NCBI GenBank assembly: GCA_963662155.1
Contig: OY759270.1
Span: forward strand, 56,210,374 to 56,274,373
Origin: Lamellibrachia columna
Lineage: Eukaryota; Annelida; Polychaeta; Sabellida; Siboglinidae
Reading direction: 5' to 3'
Length of the DNA stretch: 64,000 nt
The number at the start of each line of letters is the position of its first letter. The stretch's first letter is position 1. Below are positions 61,701 to 64,000 of the stretch, one piece after another. Both the position numbers and the translations under genes were made by a program. Under the pieces are notes generated by a model. The model was not told the DNA's origin and did no database searches. It saw only the letters and a list, made by a program, of their open reading frames with translations.

Positions 61701-61827
61701 GTGATACATGTTGAATGATGCAGAGAAGGAGGCTGTGTCATCTCCTCTCATGTTTCAGATGGTTGACTGCTCTTGGGACGAGACTGTCAAAGTCTACACT
61801 CCATCATCCAACTGTGCCACCAGGTAG
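28623..61827 (+). CDS. PEX7: PEX7, peroxisomal PTS2 receptor (complete, 10 exons, 319 residues)
   Basis: Joined exons: 28623-28731, 37900-38078, 39619-39654, 45687-45764, 50837-50945, 54582-54691, 57887-58000, 59633-59688, 60363-60462 and 61759-61827. Total 960 nt; all phases match. PEX7 binds proteins with the N-terminal PTS2 signal in the cytosol and, with PEX5L or PEX20-type co-receptors, delivers them to the peroxisome. It folds as a WD40 propeller. Blade endings visible: [52 protein letters not shown]. The [11 protein letters not shown]-terminus and [10 protein letters not shown] are PEX7 signatures. Human PEX7 is 323 residues, so this is full length. An in-frame stop 30 nt upstream fixes the start. 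Introns are full of minisatellites. Confidence 0.96.
28732..29137 (+). other. PEX7 intron 1, 5' part
   Basis: Unique sequence following the exon 1 donor; a short open frame at 28773-29018 has no recognisable similarity. I see nothing else. Confidence 0.5.
29140..29400 (+). mobile_element. Probable tRNA-derived SINE
   Basis: The head GTGTAGTGGTTAGCACATCT resembles a tRNA with an A box, and GAGTTGAAGACCCGGGCATG resembles a B box. Then a body with GGTCCCGTCTCATTTAATTG and GACGTAAAAGAACCAT. Ends are approximate. Confidence 0.5.
29401..30014. other. Unassigned intron sequence
   Basis: AT-rich, with a short minus-strand open frame at 29576-29800 that I do not recognise. GGTGTCACATGTTT near 29552 resembles GGTGTCAGATGTTT near 30854, a possible target duplication around the next element. 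Confidence 0.35.
30015..30850 (+). mobile_element. 5'-truncated LINE tail related to LINE2
   Basis: The decoded fragment (about 30086-30373) shares HTDPLFK.LNLLKV, a KL..Y.KF..NKL pattern and HNTR.QNNIH with the C-terminus of LINE2 ORF2 (26290-26530). It is followed by a 3' UTR with GGGAGTCTCC (also in LINE2 at about 26946) and ends near ATTAAATAAATTTCTG. Only the terminal ~0.8 kb is present. Confidence 0.75.
30851..31421. other. Intron sequence with a C/G hairpin
   Basis: AT-rich unique sequence. At 30975-31002, ACCCTCCCCCAA and TTGGGGGGAGGGT form a near-perfect 12-bp inverted repeat with a 4-base loop. No gene seen. Confidence 0.5.
31883..33340 (-). pseudogene. Decayed transposon gene: PIN-like domain and CXC-type cysteine cluster
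   Basis: Fragments in order on the minus strand: [20 protein letters not shown] and [13 protein letters not shown] (33300-33150), [20 protein letters not shown] (~32910), [15 protein letters not shown] and [20 protein letters not shown] (32618-32238), then [20 protein letters not shown] and [13 protein letters not shown] (32110-31890). The DTD...GCDT pattern looks like a FEN1/XPG-type PIN nuclease fold, and the Cys cluster like a tesmin/TSO1 CXC motif. I recall such multi-copy genes in invertebrates, but function is unknown. Several stops and shifts break it. A second copy of the C-terminal part is on the plus strand at 33372-33641. Confidence 0.6.
34042..34301 (+). mobile_element. tRNA-derived SINE with target duplication, inserted in the foldback right arm
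   Basis: The head GGCAGCCGTGGCCTAGTGG has a good A box and GGGTTCATTTACCC a B box. The body follows with GTCCCGTCCAGGAGAGTCAG and a TTCATGGCTTCCTAAGGCG tail. Near-identical flanks TTACCCCCCTCGGCTACTG (34023-34041) and TTACCCCTCGGCTGCTG (34302-34318) are the target duplication. Confidence 0.82.
34324..34459. other. Spacer between the foldback element and the satellite
   Basis: Short AT-rich unique sequence; nothing recognised. Confidence 0.6.
34460..35371. repeat. 69-bp satellite with telomere-like core, left block (~13 copies)
   Basis: Unit: ACATGTTAGTAGTGTGTGCA, GACCAGTGCACAGTTAGGTT, AATTTAGTGTTAGGGTTAGC, CCTAACCCT. The TTAGGGTTAGCCCTAACCCT core is two inward-facing TTAGGG-type units, a palindrome. 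Confidence 0.97.
35372..36278. mobile_element. 907-bp GC-rich insertion in the satellite, 8-bp target duplication
   Basis: Flanked by GTAGTGTG at 35364-35371 and 36279-36286; the satellite unit has the site once. The insert is much more GC-rich than its surroundings. It holds an open frame (35805-36233) ending in [20 protein letters not shown], which resembles leaders I associate with endonuclease LINEs, so a truncated or non-autonomous element is possible. Terminal repeats are weak at best. An 8-bp duplication would also fit a hAT-type element. Confidence 0.6.
36279..37668. repeat. 69-bp satellite with telomere-like core, right block (~20 copies)
   Basis: Same unit as the left block, with shortened variants lacking AGTGTT (GATTTAGGGTTAGCCC) and a few units cut after GGTTAGACCAG. 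Higher unit-length variety than the left block. Confidence 0.97.
37900..38078 (+). CDS. PEX7: PEX7 exon 2
   Basis: Residues 37-96: [32 protein letters not shown] to ANSQ. The acceptor is TTGTCTTGCAG and the donor GTCTGT. An imperfect 42-bp tandem repeat starts right at the donor. Confidence 0.94.
38079..38285. repeat. Imperfect ~42-bp repeat beginning at the PEX7 exon 2 donor, ~5 copies
   Basis: Units read CTGTTGTTCAGGGGTTTGTT, TCACTGATACCAGGGGGTAA. The first unit overlaps the donor CAG|GTCTGTTGTTCAG; later units carry GGG|GTAAGC-like sites. Confidence 0.85.
38376..39484. repeat. 32-bp minisatellite, about 35 copies
   Basis: Unit ACATAATGTCYACCACACAT then TCAGTCTGTACC, in PEX7 intron 2. The main variants are T/C in GTCYACC and ACATAAT/ACGTAAT. 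Confidence 0.97.
39570..39618 (+). repeat. Triplicated acceptor of PEX7 exon 3
   Basis: GTTCACCTGCAGAT, GTTCACCTTACAGAT and GTTCACCTTGCAG stand in tandem directly before the exon; each contains an AG that could serve as an acceptor. Confidence 0.85.
39619..39654 (+). CDS. PEX7: PEX7 exon 3 (36 nt micro-exon)
   Basis: Residues 97-108, [12 protein letters not shown], matching the VYKEHAQE region of the family. The acceptor is TTCACCTTGCAG, present in three tandem near-copies; the donor is GTGACT. Confidence 0.88.
39897..40070. repeat. 17-bp minisatellite, about 10 copies
   Basis: Unit TGTACTCGGTACAGTGG, with TATTCTGTACAGTGG variants. Confidence 0.93.
40071..40511. other. Unique intron 3 sequence
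   Basis: AT-rich; no gene, RNA or transposon recognised. Confidence 0.5.
40512..40915. repeat. 39-bp minisatellite, about 10 copies
   Basis: Unit CACTCTGAATCTTGCCAGAA then GATAATGTCAGACTGCAAA. The length is a multiple of three, so false 13-residue-repeat ORFs appear on both strands. Confidence 0.95.
40988..45432. repeat. 38-bp minisatellite with higher-order structure, about 117 copies
   Basis: Unit GGTTGCTAGAGTGGGAGAGG then CAGGTGGTGCAAGTGGTA. A recognisable run of variant units (marker CAAGTTGTAG) recurs at 41551, 42501, 43377 and 44327: spacing 950, 876 and 950 bp, i.e. 25, 23 and 25 units. Confidence 0.97.
45427..45600. repeat. 32-bp repeat, about 5 copies
   Basis: Unit AGCCATCTAGCAGGAGTCAG then TCTGGTGAAGGC, directly after the 38-bp array. 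Confidence 0.88.
45687..45764 (+). CDS. PEX7: PEX7 exon 4
   Basis: Residues 109-134: [26 protein letters not shown]. The acceptor is GTTGTTGTGCAG and the donor GTCAGT. A 4.6-kb 65-bp array starts about 8 bases after the exon. Confidence 0.92.
45772..50377. repeat. 65-bp minisatellite starting next to the PEX7 exon 4 donor, about 70 copies
   Basis: Unit: GTCAGAGTACTTCCTTCATT, CTAACACTGTGTATACAAGT, AGCTGTTACACACCAAGTAC, ACATT. Unit types differ at ACTATGTGTAT/ACTGTGTAT, TTACAC/TTTCAC and TAGTGTTAAAC. A short variant (AACACTGTATACAAG) recurs at 48621, 48883, 49669 and 49931, showing a block duplication of about 1,048 bp. Confidence 0.97.
50378..50836 (+). other. Intron 4 end; possible retroelement 3' tail before exon 5
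   Basis: Unique sequence. ATCTGGCGCTATAAAATAAA and the TATTATCATTATT that follows resemble the GGCGCTATATAAA(TTA)n tails of some LINE or SINE families. It ends at the exon 5 acceptor. Confidence 0.4.
50837..50945 (+). CDS. PEX7: PEX7 exon 5
   Basis: Residues 135-171: [37 protein letters not shown]. The acceptor is CATTATTCAG and the donor GTATGT; it ends in phase 1. Confidence 0.95.
51237..51505. repeat. 24-bp minisatellite, about 11 copies
   Basis: Unit AAGTACTCCCTGACAGAACA then TGTC or TGTG. The multiple-of-three unit without stops makes four overlapping artefact ORFs. Confidence 0.95.
51506..52239. other. Intron 5 sequence without a recognised gene
   Basis: AT-rich; the right part (from about 51780) may be the 5' leader of the LINE remnant that follows, but nothing proves it. 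Confidence 0.35.
52240..53275 (+). pseudogene. Degenerate LINE remnant (endonuclease N-terminus and linker)
   Basis: Recognisable pieces: [49 protein letters not shown] (52500-52700), then after a shift VAFLVPE, and further on KTKSV-like [20 protein letters not shown] and [10 protein letters not shown] (52970-53062), YFTDKI (~53250). This is the endonuclease start and the linker before the reverse transcriptase of a LINE; most of the endonuclease and all of the RT are deleted, with several stops. Confidence 0.75.
53297..54539. repeat. (CCCT)n array, 1.24 kb, homopyrimidine on the plus strand
   Basis: The first ~200 bases have regular CCGT interruptions; from 53500 to 54539 the plus strand has only C and T (about 1,040 bases). 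Occasional TCC or CCCC slips break the phase. The other strand is (GGGA)n, a strong G-quadruplex and triplex candidate. All four long ORFs across it are artefacts. Confidence 0.98.
54582..54691 (+). CDS. PEX7: PEX7 exon 6
   Basis: Residues 171-207: [37 protein letters not shown]. The acceptor is CTCTACCGCAG, 42 bases after the end of the 1.2-kb CCCT array; the donor is GTGTGG. Confidence 0.95.
54692..55404 (+). other. Intron 6, 5' part
   Basis: AT-rich to about 55180, then increasingly A/C-rich. No gene or element recognised. Confidence 0.5.
55405..55795. repeat. 33-bp A/C minisatellite, about 11 copies
   Basis: Unit CCCACCCAAACCAACACCAC then CAACACCACAACC. Almost no G on the plus strand. 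Confidence 0.93.
55868..56440. repeat. 61-bp C-rich minisatellite, about 9 copies
   Basis: Unit: CCCACAAACCCACCCACCCA, TACTTCACCCCGTCCACCTC, ACTCACTCAACCACTTCATG, C. Very homogeneous. Open frames across it (up to 230 residues) are artefacts. Confidence 0.96.
56441..56729. other. Intron 6 spacer
   Basis: AT-rich unique sequence; nothing recognised. Confidence 0.5.
56730..57886. repeat. 44-bp (and 74-bp) array copying the PEX7 exon 7 acceptor, about 22 copies
   Basis: Each unit ends TTGTTTGTTGACAG followed by AGCCTTGTCATCACT: the real acceptor and exon start. The left units (74 bp, 56730-57170) carry a longer exon-like piece (GTCACTGGAGCTGTC), the right ones (44 bp) a shorter piece joined to AGGATGGTATTGTCA. 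Some copies have GACAAAG, losing the AG. Confidence 0.95.
57887..58000 (+). CDS. PEX7: PEX7 exon 7
   Basis: Residues 208-245: [38 protein letters not shown]. The acceptor is TTTGTTGACAG and the donor GTGGGT. The acceptor and exon start are copied more than twenty times upstream. Confidence 0.95.
58127..59165. repeat. 34-bp minisatellite, about 30 copies
   Basis: Unit TATGTTGAGACTGACTGCAA then CACACAACATTTAG, with many length variants. In PEX7 intron 7. Confidence 0.95.
59166..59632 (+). other. Intron 7, 3' part
   Basis: Unique sequence leading to the exon 8 acceptor; no other feature seen. Confidence 0.5.
59633..59688 (+). CDS. PEX7: PEX7 exon 8
   Basis: Residues 246-264: [18 protein letters not shown] plus AG of an Arg codon. 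The acceptor is TCCTGCTACAG and the donor GTTTGT; phase 2. Confidence 0.94.
59689..60362 (+). other. Intron 8
   Basis: AT-rich unique sequence with a short AATAAAATGATAACTAAAT duplication near 59760 and a ~45-bp duplication (GAAACCTCATC...) near 59955-60040. No gene seen. Confidence 0.55.
60363..60462 (+). CDS. PEX7: PEX7 exon 9
   Basis: Residues 264-297: [34 protein letters not shown]. The acceptor is GGTATTTCAG and the donor CAG|GTAATG. The exon end and donor are amplified downstream in the 51-bp array. Confidence 0.94.
60463..60955. repeat. 51-bp array copying the PEX7 exon 9 donor, about 10 copies
   Basis: Unit: GTAATGAACTTGATGAGCTC, TAGCCTGTCTCTTTGTCACA, TACCTGGACAG. It reproduces the exon 9 end (CACATACCTGGACAG) and donor (GTAATG). 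The first unit is 45 bp. All unit lengths are multiples of three and the exon frame stays open to 60969. Confidence 0.96.
60970..61384 (+). other. Intron 9, middle
   Basis: Unique sequence; nothing recognised. Confidence 0.5.
61385..61540. repeat. 51-bp repeat, 3 copies
   Basis: Unit TGTTTGATGACATATGATGG, ATTCAGGGGTGGATGCGTCC, TCTCTGATCTG. Confidence 0.93.
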
Positions 61828-61965
61828 CAGTGCACTAATGCTGACTGGATGCTACACAACAGATGGTTGACTGCTCTTGGGACGAGACTGTCCAAGTCTA
61901 CACTCCATCATCCAACTGTGCCACCAGGTAGCAGTGCACTAATGCTGACTGGATGCTACACAACA
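61756..61965 (+). repeat. 104-bp tandem duplication of the last PEX7 exon
   Basis: Copy 1 (61756-61859) contains the CAG acceptor end, exon 10 and 3' sequence; copy 2 follows directly, with one base change seen (GTCAAAGTC to GTCCAAGTC, Lys to Gln). The stop in copy 1 makes copy 2 part of the 3' UTR unless its own acceptor is used. Confidence 0.95.
61759..61827 (+). CDS. PEX7: PEX7 exon 10 (stop)
   Basis: Residues 298-319: [22 protein letters not shown], then TAG. The acceptor is CATGTTTCAG. The family C-terminus is ADCSWDETIKIYDP-like. A second copy of the exon lies 104 bp downstream. Confidence 0.93.
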   Translation: MVDCSWDETVKVYTPSSNCATR

Positions 61966-62594
61966 GTATTAGACTCCTCACAGCTCAATGATATGCTCAT
62001 CAGTTTGTATTTGAAATGGAGCCAATTCAAGTATTTGTGTATGTGTATGCAAACTCAGAATGGTTGGTTTTGTGTCTGTATTTGCTTACATTATTTAATG
62101 TATTTTTGTTCAGAAATATATAAAATTTGTATTAGATAGTCAGGCGCTCACATAGAAGACAAGACTTAGTGAGCCTCGAGATTGTAATGGAAGAAACACT
62201 GAATAGCCATCATTACAATGTCCTTAAATAACCACTGTACCACTGTGTGTTTTATCACTAAAATAGCCAAACACTGCCTTCTTGCATGGTTTGTATTGTT
62301 ATCTGTGAAAATGTGTATTTCTAGTTGTGTTTGACAATCTCAAGAATATATTATCTGTAGTGTTTTGGTAGGTCCACCCAAACATACTTTCAAACTGAAC
62401 TTTTACGTAGCTGTCATGTCGACCAATGAGAAGTGTTGCTAAGAATTTTCTCAGCTAGATCCAGGGGAGTTGTTCAGCAAATGTAGCTTGCTTCAAATCA
62501 CAAGTGCCTGATATAATTTGTCAGTAATTAACACATTATTTTTATATCCTTGACATTTTGAGCATATACATTAACTTGTATATAAATATTGGAG
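61966..62594 (+). other. Likely PEX7 3' UTR and downstream flank
   Basis: AT-rich. No canonical AATAAA is evident close to the stop, so the 3' end of the transcript cannot be placed. Confidence 0.4.
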
Positions 62595-64000
62595 AAACAT
62601 TGTCTATTAAACTAAGATACACCCACACGTATTGCTCACAGTTGTCTATTAAACTAAGATACACCCACACGTATTGCTCACAGTTGTCTGTTAAACTAAG
62701 ATACGTCCACACGTATTGCTCACAGTTGTCTGTTAAACTAAGATACGTCCACACGTATTGCTCACAGTTGTCTATTAAACTAAGATACATCCACACGTAT
62801 TGCTCACAGTTGTCTATTAAACTAAAATACATCCACACATATTGCTCACAGTTGTCTGTTAAACTAAGATACATCCACACGTATTGCTCACAGTTGTCTG
62901 TTAAACTAAGATACGTCCACACGTATTGCTCACAGTTGTCTATTAAACTAAGATACATCCACACGTATTGCTCACAGTTGTCTGTTAAACTAAGATACAT
63001 CCACACGTATTGCTCACAGTTGTCTATTAAACTAAGATACATCCACACGTATTGCTCACAGTTGTCTGTTAAAGTAAGATACATCCACACGTATTGCTCA
63101 CAGTTGTCTATTAAACTAAGATACATCCACACGTATTGCTCACAGTTGTCTGTTAAACTAAGATACATCCACACGTATTGCTCACAGTTGTCTATTAAAC
63201 TAAGATACATCCACACATATTGCTCACAGTTGTCTGTTAAACTAAGATACATCCACACATATTGCTCACAGTTGTCTATTAAACTAAGATACATCCACAC
63301 ATATTGCTCACAGTTGTCTATTAAACTAAGATACATCCACACGTATTGCTCACAGTTGTCTATTAAACTAAGATACATCCACACGTATTGCTCACAGTTG
63401 TCTGTTAAACTAAGATACATCCACACATATTGCTCACAGTTGTCTATTAAACTAAGATACATCCACACGTATTGCTCACAGTTGTCTATTAAACTAAGAT
63501 ACATCCACACGTATTGCTCACAGTTGTCTGTTAAACTAAGATACATCCACACGTATTGCTCACAGTTGTCTATTAAACTAAGATACATCCACACGTATTG
63601 CTCACAGTTGTCTATTAAACTAAGATACATCCACACGTATTGCTCACAGTTGTCTGTTAAACTAAGATACATCCACACGTATATTGCTCACAGTTGTCTA
63701 TTAAACTAAGATACACCCACACATATTGCTCACAGTTGTCTATTAAACTAAGATACATCCACACGTATTGCCCACAGTTGTCTATTAAACTAAGATACAC
63801 CCACACATATTGCTCACAGTTGTCTGTTAAACTAAGATACATCCACACGTATTGCCCACAGTTGTCTATTAAACTAAGATACATCCACACATATTGCTCA
63901 CAGTTGTCTATTAAACTAAGATACATCCACACGTATTGCCCACAGTTGTCTATTAAAGTAAGATACATCCACACGTATTGCCCACAGTTGTCTATTAAAC
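62595..64000. repeat. 42-bp minisatellite, about 33 copies, running off the window end
   Basis: Unit TCTATTAAACTAAGATACAT then CCACACGTATTGCTCACAGTTG. Variants at TCTATT/TCTGTT, ACATCC/ACGTCC, ACGTATT/ACATATT. Multiple-of-three units give false 380-residue ORFs on both strands. Confidence 0.97.

Noticed and set aside
62542..63709. 378- and 383-residue ORFs on opposite strands
   Set aside because: Both come from a 42-bp array with a unit length divisible by three; overlapping on both strands, not genes.

Overview
The window is animal nuclear DNA. It has split genes with GT-AG introns, LINE, SINE and Mutator-like transposons, TTAGGG-type telomere-like motifs, and no bacterial-style operons. 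The mix of jockey/CR1-type LINEs, a FLYWCH-MULE transposon and dense minisatellites suggests a marine invertebrate, probably a mollusc. That species guess is inference; no database search was possible.

Two conserved genes stand head to head. On the minus strand, nine exons (16444 down to 112) encode the first 320 residues of the RNA polymerase III second-largest subunit (POLR3B/RPC2); the rest lies left of the window. On the plus strand, ten exons (28623 to 61827) give a complete 319-residue PEX7, the WD40 receptor that imports PTS2 proteins into peroxisomes. All exon junctions keep frame and the conserved protein motifs run across them.

The gap between the two start codons (16445-28622) is about 12 kb, but most of it is one nested transposon block. 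An element with terminal inverted repeats and TA flanks (16701-27756) was hit by a LINE inside its left repeat (17045-18821), by a MULE with an intact transposase and an 11-bp target duplication (19096-21582), and by a second, frameshifted LINE (about 22140-27143). Without the block the two start codons would be about 1.1 kb apart. PEX7 intron 1 holds two tRNA-derived SINEs, a LINE tail, a 2.9-kb foldback element carrying a decayed PIN-like/CXC gene, and a 69-bp satellite containing head-to-head telomere-like units.

About 45% of the window is tandem repeats with units of 4 to about 180 bp, nearly all in introns. Several arrays grow directly out of exon-intron junctions and copy the real splice site plus 12-25 bases of exon: POLR3B exon 7 donor, POLR3B exon 8 acceptor, PEX7 exon 7 acceptor and PEX7 exon 9 donor. 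Others begin at or within about 10 bases of a splice site, and the last PEX7 exon is itself duplicated. In PEX7 intron 9 the array has ten donors in one open frame, so donor choice could lengthen the protein in frame. This junction-seeded splice-site amplification is the most unusual feature of the window. Most long ORFs here are artefacts of these arrays.
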